NCBI GenBank assembly: GCA_028280945.1
Contig: JANQKV010000023.1
Span: forward strand, 1 to 53,888
Direction of reading: 5' to 3'
Length of the DNA: 53,888 bases
DNA from: Opitutaceae bacterium
GTDB taxonomy: Bacteria; Verrucomicrobiota; Verrucomicrobiia; Opitutales; Opitutaceae
The notes below the pieces were generated by a model. The model was not told the DNA's origin and searched no databases. It saw only the letters and a list, made by a program, of their open reading frames with translations. How positions within the stretch are numbered: position 1 is the stretch's first letter; every line of letters begins with the position of its first letter. The translations under genes and the position numbers were made by a program. This document shows, piece after piece, positions 45,501-53,136 of the stretch.

Positions 45501-46318
45501 TCGGGTAGGTAAATGAAGTTCCGGATGACATCCAGCAGCCGCGTCTGGTGAAACAGCCCCTGGATCATGGTGTAGAGTGAGTTGATCCCGTCCCTCTCGA
45601 CCAAGTCGCTGCCGTCCGTCTTGCGCCAGGCGTAGTAGAACTCGTAGGGAGCGAAGAAGGAACCCGCCTTGTTGTTCACCCCGTCGCTGATCACGCAGAA
45701 GGCGTTGTATTTGAAAAGCTCGGGAATGTCGCGCTGGTAGCGGGTGGTCAGCTGGATATAGGCGTCGTGAATTGTCGCCTCCTCGCGGATCGCGCTCTTA
45801 AATTCAAAGACGACCAGGGGCAGGCCGTTGATGTAGAGAATGCCGTCCGGGATGCGTTTCTCGCTGCCGGTGATCTCCAACTGGTTGACGATCTTGAAGA
45901 GGTTGTTGTTGGAGCCGTAGGTCGCTTTGTCCTCGGCGACGATCGAGGGCACTTGGTCCGGCGTCGGTTCGCGAAAGGCGACCAACCCGGAGTAGTCGAT
46001 CAGCTGAATGTAGAGGTCCTTCTGGGTGTGGTCTTCGCGCTTCAGGAGGAAGCCGTCCGCGACCAGCTTCATGATCGCCTTGTTGCTCTCGTAGAGATCG
46101 GCGGCAGAGTAGGCTTCGAGCCGGTTGATGACCCTTTCGATCTCCTGCGGCGTGATGTGGTCGGCGGCGTATTGCTTGGCGAGGAAGGCGCGAAGGTCGG
46201 CCTTGATGAGAACCTCCTGCGGCTGACGTCCAATCGCCTCGCCCAACTCGTGCGGGTAGCCCTCGGCTTCGAGAAGCTCGAGGATGGCAGATTCGAGTTG
46301 GGCTTCGGTGAATTTCAT
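42593..46318 (-). CDS. hsdR: Type I restriction enzyme, R subunit
   Basis: 1241 residues from the ATG at 46318; the longer open frame upstream covers the end of ptuB. Domains: N-terminal nuclease (about 120-200) with the PD-(D/E)xK set PDGILYINGLPLVVFEFKS; helicase with Walker A FGATGCGKSFTM, DEAH in CISDEAHRSQ, and TGTPIDATL; RecA2 with TGFDVPFLDTIYIDKP and QTISRVNR; long helical C-terminal part that contacts HsdM. It is the ATP-driven translocase and cutter for unmodified DNA. Unlike the compact hsdMSR order, two Septu-like genes separate it from hsdS. Intact as read. Confidence 0.96.
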   Translation of the reverse strand: MKFTEAQLESAILELLEAEGYPHELGEAIGRQPQEVLIKADLRAFLAKQYAADHITPQEIERVINRLEAYSAADLYESNKAIMKLVADGFLLKREDHTQKDLYIQLIDYSGLVAFREPTPDQVPSIVAEDKATYGSNNNLFKIVNQLEITGSEKRIPDGILYINGLPLVVFEFKSAIREEATIHDAYIQLTTRYQRDIPELFKYNAFCVISDGVNNKAGSFFAPYEFYYAWRKTDGSDLVERDGINSLYTMIQGLFHQTRLLDVIRNFIYLPDTSRKEEKILCRYPQYYAATKLYRNILQHRKPEGDGKGGTYFGATGCGKSFTMLFLARLLMKSVDLSSPTIVLITDRTDLDDQLSGLFTNAKGYLGDESVISVESRQHLRDLLKGRNSGGVFLTTVHKFTEDTELLTERTNVICISDEAHRSQVNLDQKLKITEEGVRRTFGFAKYLHDSLPNATYVGFTGTPIDATLDVFGEVVDSYTMTESVADEITVPIVYEGRAAKVILDNSKLEEIEKYYDECAEAGASDYAIEDSKKTMANMGSILGDPQRIEALAADFVEHYEKRIAEGSTVAGKAIFVSSSRPIAYDFYKQVIKLRPEWAEVRVAAEGVELAEKQKKEILPMERIKMVMTRGKDDEKALYDLLGNKDDRKKFDTQFKKAESNFKIAIVVDMWLTGFDVPFLDTIYIDKPVQRHNLIQTISRVNRKFENKKKGLVVDYIGIKKQMNLALAHYSKADSSNIEEIEASIVVVRDHLDLLGRVFHQFDTKPYFSGSPVEQLQCLNQAAEFVQLTDKIEKRVMALVKRLKAAYDICSGADVFSQSERDHIHFYLAVRSIVAKLTKGEAPDSAQMNAKVREMIADALASDGIEEIFKLGGDGAAEIDIFGDDYLAKIEKVKLPNTKIKLLQQLLKRAIEDFQKVNKIKGVDFTKQFQALVSRYNERSEQDVLHSEVLEDFTDEIIDLFHALKKEKESFGEMGIDFEEKAFYDILKSLAHKYDFEYPEDKLIHLAKEVKVVVDDKAKYTDWSQRDDIKAELKVDLIILLANNDYPPVDRDEVYQEIFEQAENFKKYQKNKEISIKHTGHVFVGTNDFPKAKEVFDRYLDLAISAGLRPVNSGEFVEGSWIRKGVEFIQRVWNSKESQEAFLKTKKAIELAKIEKLQSEVNRNNATAAANLLKSVETISEFAGRIGSLLVLKTSIDGENRVFVHVLTTSQLAKVESEPDLLNTPSNVLDLLNNTDDASE

Positions 46319-46325
46319 ACTAGTA

Positions 46326-47078
46326 TTACACTTTTCCTCCATCTTGCAATCCGTCGGGATTGGGCGCGGGAGTAATTGGGCTCGCATCGACAGCAAAGCA
46401 CCCGCTATCTCGTGTGCCTGAAAAAGCATCAACGAAGCGATTCTTCATTTCAGAAACATGGTCGAAAACCGCCATCCAGACGCTGAAGAAACCGGCAATC
46501 ACTGCATTTCTCACAATCAGATTCTTTACGGTTGAGTTGGTTGGGTCTGTATTGAAGTCCTGCAGGCAGATTTCGGCTAATTTCCACACCTCCATTCTTT
46601 GAGACGAACGGTCCTCGGCAATTAGCCTGCCTTGCTCATCGTGAGTCTGGCGCCTTTCTTTATGGAGCCCCGTTAGCTTCAGTGTGTCTGTAGCAATTTG
46701 ATCACCAGGATCTGCTGGTTGAAGGTTTCCATCCTTCAAGTAATCGAACGCGGAAAATGTATTATCCCGATCTGGAAAATAGAGATCCGTGAATATAACT
46801 TTCTTGTCCTTCTTGGTCGAATTGCAGTTCGTGCAAGCCAGAAGAAAATTCTCCCATCGTCCTATTAGGTGAGGCTTCCCGTGAGGTCCCTTTTTGGGCT
46901 CAATATGCTCGACAGCTAAGCCTGTTGAAATTGGCCTTTCACAATAGCTACAATACGATGCTAGATGATTGCCGTCGGACCACCCGCTTCCAATTCGGCT
47001 AACCAGATCGGTTCTAGCGTCGGTGTAATCGTTGTAGTCTCCCGCAATTGGGGACGAGTTTCTTCTGACAGGTCTCAT
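46326..47078 (-). CDS. ptuB: HNH endonuclease, Septu PtuB-like
   Basis: 250 residues. The HNH fold is seen in the first 110: CSYCERP, then VEHIEPKKG, and NFLLACTNCNSTKKDK, giving two Cys pairs and the catalytic His. Such TIGR02646-like HNH proteins pair with an ATPase in Septu defence (PtuA/PtuB). Here the ATG directly follows the stop of the ATPase gene (TAAATG), so the pair is coupled. AT-richer than hsdM and hsdR. It ends 7 bases before hsdR. Nuclease activity on phage or host nucleic acid is the expected output. Confidence 0.85.
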   Translation of the reverse strand: MRPVRRNSSPIAGDYNDYTDARTDLVSRIGSGWSDGNHLASYCSYCERPISTGLAVEHIEPKKGPHGKPHLIGRWENFLLACTNCNSTKKDKKVIFTDLYFPDRDNTFSAFDYLKDGNLQPADPGDQIATDTLKLTGLHKERRQTHDEQGRLIAEDRSSQRMEVWKLAEICLQDFNTDPTNSTVKNLIVRNAVIAGFFSVWMAVFDHVSEMKNRFVDAFSGTRDSGCFAVDASPITPAPNPDGLQDGGKV

Positions 47079-48542
47079 TTATCCGCCTAATCGTGATTCC
47101 TGTTGTAGTTCCAAAAATGCCTGCATCGCGGGGTTTTGCGCATGCGCCAACTTTCTCCCTAATCTCTCGATATACTCTTCGAGTTTATCTTCCGGCGATT
47201 TCTCAGCTTCATCCAAGAGTTGGAGAAAGCTCTTGGCTAATTCGACCTGCTCCGCGTATCGCGTAGCCACATCTGGTCGTTCTACGTCCATTACCACTTT
47301 GGCGATTTTCTCGATCCCTGTGTTTCCCAGCTGCGCGAGTGGTTCACCGTCCAGAAGCACCAGATTCGAGTCAGATCGGACCGACTGAATAACGAACGGT
47401 GAATGAGTGGTAGCGATGAACTGACAGCGAGGGAAAAGGTCTTCTAGTAGGGGGACAATCTGTCGTTGCCATTTTGGATGAAGGTGAACGTCGATCTCAT
47501 CAATAAGAACGACCGCTTCTCCGGCTCCAATATTGCGACTTGATTCCTCACGGACCGAAAGTTCTCGAGCAATATCGACAAATAGCGAGAATAGGCGTTG
47601 TTCTCCGTCCGAAAGTTGACTCAGCGCCAATGGACCAATCGGGCGCATTATCATAATGCGAGGAGTCAGTTTAACCTTCAAAAGCGAATCATAAAGCATC
47701 CGCCTCCCACTCGATGGTAAATCCATGGTCTCGAAAGCATATTGCCAGAGCATGTTTAATTCCCTATTCGTCCGGCTCTTCGATTCTTGCCCTAAGATGA
47801 CCTCAGATTGATCGGGCCAATCAGGGAATCTCTTTCGCCTCCTCAGATGGAATTTCGCGAAGTATCGCATGGTTGCCGCCTCAACCTGTCTCTTTAAGTT
47901 CGGGTCGATCCGAGATTCAATGTCTGCAGATTCCTTGGAAACAAGAGAACAGGAATAGGGTTCAAACCTCCATCGAAAGTCTCCAAAGTCGGGAGAAAAA
48001 CTTGAGAGAATTTTCCCCACAAACTCTCGAACTTGTTGACTGTTCCCAAACCGTTTCTCCGGTGTAGCCAAGCCATCTTCACGAGTTCTTCTCTCAGACC
48101 CGTAATAAAGGAATTCTTGCTTGCGGCGGATCTCGGCGGGTTGACCTCCTTGGAACCGCTTGGTTTTTCTTCCCTTCATGGATGAGCAAACGGCTTCGTT
48201 TGAAGCATAACTGAGAACTAGTGGACGGTTGGCGCTTCGCGGTGACCGGCTTGCTCGACCCCAAAGGGGCTTTCGAAAATAGAACTCCTCTTTTCGCCCA
48301 TGGGACGATTCTAGCTTTGCTTCGACAATCGCATGGTCGCACCCCAACCGGATGTCTTCGTCTAAGAATCTCAGGCTATTACTTGATCTTGAGGTTGGCC
48401 CAAGTGCCGCGAACACCGCCCGCATGATGGTGGTCTTTCCTGCGCCGTTTTCGCCGACGAGCAAATTGAATCCCGGTGAAAATTGAAAATCCCGTTCTTC
48501 AAATTGCCGCAAATCGGTTATTGAAAGGTGAGTTAGATGCAT
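47079..48542 (-). CDS. ptuA: AAA ATPase, Septu PtuA-like
   Basis: 487 residues from the ATG at 48542; an ATG at 48611 would overlap hsdS by 29 bases and add a non-conserved tail. Structure is SMC/OLD-like: LLVGENGAGKTT (Walker A, near residue 35), an insertion of about 250 residues, the signature LSDGEQRLFSLF, Walker B VVLIDEIDVHLHP, and the switch HSPF. The C-terminal 80 residues are helical. With PtuB it makes a complete Septu-like pair. Being inside hsdMSR suggests a joint defence unit. Base composition is lower in GC than the hsd genes, so the pair may have been inserted. Confidence 0.85.
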   Translation of the reverse strand: MHLTHLSITDLRQFEERDFQFSPGFNLLVGENGAGKTTIMRAVFAALGPTSRSSNSLRFLDEDIRLGCDHAIVEAKLESSHGRKEEFYFRKPLWGRASRSPRSANRPLVLSYASNEAVCSSMKGRKTKRFQGGQPAEIRRKQEFLYYGSERRTREDGLATPEKRFGNSQQVREFVGKILSSFSPDFGDFRWRFEPYSCSLVSKESADIESRIDPNLKRQVEAATMRYFAKFHLRRRKRFPDWPDQSEVILGQESKSRTNRELNMLWQYAFETMDLPSSGRRMLYDSLLKVKLTPRIMIMRPIGPLALSQLSDGEQRLFSLFVDIARELSVREESSRNIGAGEAVVLIDEIDVHLHPKWQRQIVPLLEDLFPRCQFIATTHSPFVIQSVRSDSNLVLLDGEPLAQLGNTGIEKIAKVVMDVERPDVATRYAEQVELAKSFLQLLDEAEKSPEDKLEEYIERLGRKLAHAQNPAMQAFLELQQESRLGG

Positions 48543-48582
48543 GGATGGCTCAAAGTTGGCAAGTTCGATGGGTTTGTTTGAC

Positions 48583-50013
48583 TCATGCAATTTGTGACGC
48601 TGGCGACCCAACTGCTATTGGCGGGTCTAGTTGCCCGGAAGTAAGTTTTGGAAGGAGGGTGTCACGGAGCTTGGTGAGTGTTTCGTTCTCCTCAGCCAGC
48701 GTTTTCATTCTCTCGAAGGACGGCGTAATCGATTCCGAGAAGCGCTGGTTTACGGCGCTGCCAGCATTCAAGAACGGAATACTGTTCATGTTCTTCTGGT
48801 TTATCTTCAATTGAACGGCCCCAGTAACAAACGGAGTGATGTCCTGCGACTGCATGAAGAGCAGCAGATGTTCTGTGGAGACGTCATCATTGCCCTGAAG
48901 CACATGGGCGTGATTGTTGACCCAGGTCTTCCCCCAAATATATTGTATGAAGGGACTTCCATCTTCCTTCATGACAGAGCCGTCTTCGCCGATCAGGAGG
49001 AAAGTGTCATCGAAGATCCATTCATCGATGAAATCCATTATTGAAGTGGCACCATAGTATGGGATTGCACCGGGCTTCTTTTCCTCGCGTTGCTTCTTAG
49101 AAAGGGGGATGCGCTTCCGGTCGAAACAGTTCGAAACGTCACCAAAAGAAATGATGTCCCATCCCTTCGGAATCCATCCCAGCTCATCATCGAATTCAAA
49201 CGCGGCGGGAAAGAGGGATTTGGGATCTGACAGGGTTGGGTGGTCGACTGAACCCTGTTGGTTAGTGCCGGCGGCGAGGACTTCCTCCTTCGCCAAGGCT
49301 TCGGCGGACAAGTTCTTGCGGACTTCGGCGCGGGGGGCGAGTTCGTCGGGAATGGGGTTGCCGGCGGCGAGGGCATTGTCGATCACCGGGTCAAAGTCCA
49401 CAAACCAGCTTTTGAAGAGCGCCTGCGCCATCCCTTCCAGCGTCGCATTCATCCGCCGATTCAACTCAATCTTGTCATCCAAGGTGCCCAAGATGTGAGC
49501 AATCGCTTTTTGCTCGGGGAGGGGTGGGACAGGGACGAGAATCTCTTTGATCGAAGTTGATGCCTTAGCTATCGCTGGGACGCCTACTTGAGATGCGTTA
49601 GCAAGCAAGCGGTGTTGGCCAACGTGGCTTTGCAAGAAGTAGTTTACGTAGAATGGATCAACCAGATCCTCGTTGAGTGTAACCTTAAGCTGACTTTGAG
49701 AGACGACGTATTTCTCATATTCCGAGTCATCTGGAATTATGCTGACTTGGCCAATGGTCCCTCTGTGAGTGATTACTAGGTCTCTTCGAAATGCTTGAGA
49801 GCTTTTTAGCTCTTCTGCTTTTTCCTCGCTCAGAAAATCAAAGTTTCCTTCGGTCAAATACCCTCCGTGAAGGTTTCCGCCCTTAATGACCGGGACGCCA
49901 CTCTCTACAAAGTTCTCAACCTTGATTCGTGAACCAAAGGGGCCCATTGCGATGGAACCCTTTGTGGGTGCCTTGAGCTTGTCGATGGTCGCCTCTTTCC
50001 ACTCACTTCCCAT
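48583..50013 (-). CDS. hsdS: Type I restriction enzyme, specificity subunit
   Basis: 476 residues: target recognition domain 1 (about 1-165), a helical spacer (PPLPEQKAIAHILGTLDDKI), domain 2 (about 270-400) and a second spacer near the end. It selects the two halves of the DNA target. It overlaps hsdM by 11 bases. Between spacer 1 and domain 2 lies a stretch SAEALAKEE encoded by 49281-49306, whose DNA is a copy of the mobile intergenic element. It adds about 15-20 residues to a linker without breaking the frame. Confidence 0.94.
   Translation of the reverse strand: MGSEWKEATIDKLKAPTKGSIAMGPFGSRIKVENFVESGVPVIKGGNLHGGYLTEGNFDFLSEEKAEELKSSQAFRRDLVITHRGTIGQVSIIPDDSEYEKYVVSQSQLKVTLNEDLVDPFYVNYFLQSHVGQHRLLANASQVGVPAIAKASTSIKEILVPVPPLPEQKAIAHILGTLDDKIELNRRMNATLEGMAQALFKSWFVDFDPVIDNALAAGNPIPDELAPRAEVRKNLSAEALAKEEVLAAGTNQQGSVDHPTLSDPKSLFPAAFEFDDELGWIPKGWDIISFGDVSNCFDRKRIPLSKKQREEKKPGAIPYYGATSIMDFIDEWIFDDTFLLIGEDGSVMKEDGSPFIQYIWGKTWVNNHAHVLQGNDDVSTEHLLLFMQSQDITPFVTGAVQLKINQKNMNSIPFLNAGSAVNQRFSESITPSFERMKTLAEENETLTKLRDTLLPKLTSGQLDPPIAVGSPASQIA
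49281..49306 (-). repeat. In-frame copy of the insertion element inside hsdS
   Basis: 26 bases identical to the core of copies A and B (read on the minus strand CGCCGAAGCCTTGGCGAAGG then AGGAAG). Similarity seems to go on at both sides over about 54 bases. It encodes AEALAKEE in an inter-domain linker. Confidence 0.85.
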
Positions 50014-51586
50014 ACCCCAAGCCCTCCAAGTTTTTTCGAATCACTTCATCGAGCTTCGCCGACTCCTCCATTTGAGCGTAGAGCGTCTGGCTCAGCTCGG
50101 TCATTTTGCTCTCAAAGGGAATGCCATCATCCTCCAAGGCCGCCGCGCCGACATAACGCCCCGGTGTGAGCACGTAGTCGTGCTTGCGGATGTCTTCGAG
50201 GTTGGCGGATTTGCAGTAGCCGGGGACGTCCTTGTATTTAAATGAGGCCGCGGCCTCCTCCGCCAAGGCTCCGGCGGGACTTCGCCAGGCGTGGTAGGTC
50301 CGGGCGATGGCGGCGATGTCGTCTTCGTCGAGTTCCTTCTGCGTCCGGCTGATCATGGAGCCCATCTTGCGGGCATCGATGAAGAGGGTTTCGCCTTCGC
50401 GGTTGCGGTAGTCGCGTTCGCTGTCGGCCTTTTTATTTTTGGTCAGGAACCAGAGGCAGACGGGGATCTGGGTGGTGTAGAAGAGTTGGCCGGGCAGGGC
50501 GATCATGCTGTCGACGAGGTCGTTCTCGACGAGCTTTTGGCGGATCTCGCCTTCGCCCTTGGTGTTGGTGGACATGGAGCCGTTGGCGAGGACGAAGCCG
50601 GCGACGCCGTTTTCGGAGAGTTTGCTCACCATGTGGAGAATCCAGGCGTAGTTGGCATTGCCGGTGGGCGGGGTCTCGTAGCCGTTCCAGCGTCCGTCGT
50701 GGACGAGTTCGTCGGGGCCGCGCCAGTCCTTCAGGTTGAAGGGGGGATTGGCCATGATGTAGTCGGCCTTGAGGTCGGGGTGTTGATCCTTGAAGAAGGT
50801 GTCGGCGGGGACTTCGCCGAGGTTGGCGGAGAGGCCGCGCACGGCGAGGTTCATCTTGGCCAGCTTGTAGGTGGTGGCGGTGAACTCCTGCCCGTAGACG
50901 GAGATGTCCTTCTTGTTGCCGTGGTGGCTTTCGACAAACTTGATGGACTGGACGAACATGCCGCCGGAGCCGCAGCAGGGGTCGTAGATTTTGCCCCGGT
51001 AGGGCTCGATCATTTCGGCGATGAGATTGACGACGCACTTCGGGGTATAGAACTCGCCCCCGAGCTTGCCCTCGGAGGCGGCGAATTTGCCGAGGAAGTA
51101 TTCATAGACCCGGCCGACGGTGTCCTCCTCCTTGTCCTCGACGGTGTCGATGTTGTTGATGGCATCGATGAGGGCGGAGAGCTTGCTGCCATCGAGCCCG
51201 AGGCGGGAGAAGTAGTTGTCGGGCAAGGCGCCCTTGAGCGAGGCATTGCTCTTCTCGACGTCGGTGAGGGCGGAGTCGATCTTGAGGGCGATGTCGCCCT
51301 GCTTGGCATGCTGCTGGATGTAGGACCAGCGGGAGGCCTCCGGCAGGTAGAAGACATTCTGCATGGTGTAGAACTCCACCATGTCGAGGTAGTCCTCCTT
51401 GCCCTCGGCCACGAGCTCGGCCCGGCGCTCCTCGAACTTGTCGGAGACGAACTTGAGGAAGATCAGGGAGAGGACGACGTGCTTGTATTCCGAGGACTCG
51501 ACGGAGCCACGGAGCTTGTTGGCAGTGTCCCAGAGGGTTTCTTCGAAGGACTTGGATTTCTTGGGAGCAGTGCTCTGCTTGGGCAT
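50003..51586 (-). CDS. hsdM: Type I restriction enzyme, M subunit (N6-adenine methyltransferase)
   Basis: 527 residues. N-terminal HsdM helical domain (about 1-150), then the SAM-binding motif YDPCCGSGGMFVQS and catalytic motif IMANPPFNL. It methylates the target adenine and forms the core of the complex. First intact gene of the operon, with the start ATG at 51586. In the C-terminal third, SPAGALAEEAAAS is encoded by DNA resembling the mobile element (50254-50276), at a position where relatives I remember have a direct link between the HAW segment and the VPGYCKSA segment. Confidence 0.96.
   Translation of the reverse strand: MPKQSTAPKKSKSFEETLWDTANKLRGSVESSEYKHVVLSLIFLKFVSDKFEERRAELVAEGKEDYLDMVEFYTMQNVFYLPEASRWSYIQQHAKQGDIALKIDSALTDVEKSNASLKGALPDNYFSRLGLDGSKLSALIDAINNIDTVEDKEEDTVGRVYEYFLGKFAASEGKLGGEFYTPKCVVNLIAEMIEPYRGKIYDPCCGSGGMFVQSIKFVESHHGNKKDISVYGQEFTATTYKLAKMNLAVRGLSANLGEVPADTFFKDQHPDLKADYIMANPPFNLKDWRGPDELVHDGRWNGYETPPTGNANYAWILHMVSKLSENGVAGFVLANGSMSTNTKGEGEIRQKLVENDLVDSMIALPGQLFYTTQIPVCLWFLTKNKKADSERDYRNREGETLFIDARKMGSMISRTQKELDEDDIAAIARTYHAWRSPAGALAEEAAASFKYKDVPGYCKSANLEDIRKHDYVLTPGRYVGAAALEDDGIPFESKMTELSQTLYAQMEESAKLDEVIRKNLEGLGYGK
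50254..50276 (-). repeat. In-frame copy of the insertion element inside hsdM
   Basis: Read on the minus strand, CGCCGGAGCCTTGGCGGAGG plus AGG, 22 of 23 matches to copy C. It encodes AGALAEEA at a loop of HsdM. The frame is kept. Confidence 0.75.
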
Positions 51587-51656
51587 GGGTGAGAAATGGG
51601 AAATTGAGTCGATAGTTTTAAAGTGCGTGTCCGTGGCGAAGGCGTCTCATGGATGG

Positions 51657-51788
51657 TCAGAATAAAGCCACTCCCCTGCCCTTATGAAGATTGAGTTCCT
51701 GCTTCGTTTGAACCGTCCACCCAGCCGCTTCGAGCATTGCGTCGATCTGCTCGCGGGCCTCTTCCTCGGGGTGTTGATATGAGGGCAT
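51657..51788 (-). pseudogene. N-terminal remnant of another type I R subunit
   Basis: From the ATG at 51788 it reads PSYQHPEEEAREQIDAMLEA, then AGWTVQTKQELNLHKGRGVA, and stops. This is the very conserved opening of EcoEI-type R subunits (the ..ID..L..AGW.VQ...ELNL..G.GVA pattern). About 43 of roughly 800-1000 residues are left, ended by a frame change. It lies 71 bases before hsdM, on the same strand, so a different hsdR once headed this operon. Confidence 0.8.
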
Positions 51789-51954
51789 AGTGCTGGATGG
51801 GGCGTCTCTAACTGGGCCAGAGTCAGGAGACAGCGGACATGCCAGTGAATTGCAGTCGCAAGGGCAATCATTACCGGCTTTAAATGAGGCGGTTAGGAGA
51901 AGACTTCGTTCCAAACCGCTAGGGGAAGAGTTCTGCTCGTTTCGATTCCCTCAT

Positions 51955-51990
51955 AGCTCCGCGTCCAGCCATAGGCTGGCAAGCTCCGCG
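51955..51990. repeat. Small hairpin between direct repeats
   Basis: A perfect hairpin (CCAGCC, ATA, GGCTGG at 51965-51979) sits between two copies of AGCTCCGCG (51955-51963 and 51982-51990). This has the look of a tiny insertion with target duplication, in a 274-base interval that otherwise has no gene. Confidence 0.5.
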
Positions 51991-52013
51991 CTAGGAATAA
52001 TCAGACTGATGGT

Positions 52014-52048
52014 CTACTCTCTACTCGCTACCCGCTACTCACTACTTC
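52014..52048. repeat. TACTCGC tandem repeat before the DUF2911 gene
   Basis: Units of CTACTCGCTAC type, nearly the same as at 38558, ending 14 bases before the start codon of a signal-peptide protein. Confidence 0.7.
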
Positions 52049-52062
52049 AAACAGACCCTCCC

Positions 52063-52938
52063 ATGAAATTTCTTTCCTGCTTTCGTTTTTCCTTGGTTGT
52101 TGCCGCCGCCGTTCTGTTGTGCCCCTTCCCCGCCCTCGCACAGGATCAGATCCAGTTTCCGGTGCCCAGTCCGAGCGCGACTGTAAAACAGACGGTTGGC
52201 CTCACCGACATCGAGATCGTCTACTCCCGCCCCGCCTCCCGGGGGCGCCAGGTGTTTGGTGGACTGGTGCCCTACGATCAGGTCTGGCGCACCGGCGCCA
52301 ACGAATCGACCCGGATCACTTTTGGTGGACCAGTCGTCTTTGGCGGCGTGGACGTGCCCGCAGGAACCTATGCGATCTACTCCGTACCGGGCAAAAAGTC
52401 GTGGGAGGTCATCCTCTCGTCCAATGCCGAACTCTTTGGCTCCTATGGATACTCGGCGGACGCCGATGTGGCCCGGGTAACGGTAAAACCTGAAAAACTG
52501 GCGACGCCGTTGGAGTCGTTGGCGATCGGCTTCGAAGCCGTGGTCGATGATGAAGCCAAACTCAGCATCGCGTGGGAAAACACCAAGGTCTCCGTGGATG
52601 TTTTTGCCGATACCCAGACCGAGCTCGTTCCCCAAATCGAGGCGGCCATGGCCAGTGACAGCGAAGAGAAACCCTATTTTGCAGCGGCCATGTATTACTA
52701 TTCCAAGGGCATCCATTTGCAACAGGCTGCCGCATGGATGGCAAAGGTGGTCGAACAACAACCCGACGCGTTTTGGGCCTCCTACCGCCAGGGGCTGGTC
52801 TTGGCAGCCGCCGGCGACCATGCCGGCGCCCGCCAGGCCGCCAAGGCCTCCATCGCCAAAGCCAGCGAACACTCCAACCGCGAACTCCGCGAAGAATACG
52901 TCCGCCTCAACGAGGCCCTGCTGGCCCGGTTGGAGTGA
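52063..52938 (+). CDS. Secreted DUF2911 domain protein
   Basis: 291 residues from the ATG at 52063, which opens a signal peptide (cleavage after ALA, about residue 26). Residues about 30-170 form the DUF2911 beta domain (VGLTDIEIVYSRPASRGRQV, FGGLVPYDQVWRTGANE, PAGTYAIYSVPG). The C-terminal 100 residues are helical with TPR-like AAAMYYYSKG and ALLARLE. DUF2911 proteins are common in Bacteroidota and Verrucomicrobiota; function unknown. Single-gene unit. Confidence 0.88.
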   Translation: MKFLSCFRFSLVVAAAVLLCPFPALAQDQIQFPVPSPSATVKQTVGLTDIEIVYSRPASRGRQVFGGLVPYDQVWRTGANESTRITFGGPVVFGGVDVPAGTYAIYSVPGKKSWEVILSSNAELFGSYGYSADADVARVTVKPEKLATPLESLAIGFEAVVDDEAKLSIAWENTKVSVDVFADTQTELVPQIEAAMASDSEEKPYFAAAMYYYSKGIHLQQAAAWMAKVVEQQPDAFWASYRQGLVLAAAGDHAGARQAAKASIAKASEHSNRELREEYVRLNEALLARLE

Positions 52939-52974
52939 GAGGAATCAACCACTCCGACGCTAGGTTTTTACAGA

Positions 52975-53041
52975 AGCTTGTCCGCCTCTGGCGGGGTAAC
53001 AAAGAAAACTAAGGGATCCACACGCCAGAGGCGCACAAGCT
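52975..53041. repeat. Imperfect inverted repeat with 19-base arms
   Basis: Arms at 52975-52993 and 53023-53041 match at 18 of 19 positions, with a 29-base loop. It lies 36 bases after the DUF2911 stop. There is no clear T-run, so it is not a classical terminator. It could be a small inverted-repeat element. Confidence 0.7.
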
Positions 53042-53103
53042 CCAACGCTATTTTCACAGGAGAAAGCAGAGTAAGCGGAGGTAACAAAGATGCCGTCAGC
53101 AGG

Positions 53104-53136
53104 CTAGTTTCTAGATTCTAGTGGCTAGTTTCTAGA
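53104..53136. repeat. CTAG-rich short repeat
   Basis: Repeated CTAG units (CTAGTTTCTAGATTCTAG, then TGGCTAGTTTCTAG) next to the end of the decayed vapC; similar to 37822-37854. Confidence 0.65.

Noticed and set aside
50291-51592. A 433-codon plus-strand frame opposite hsdM
   Set aside because: Shadow of hsdM codon usage; no domain and no starting signal.
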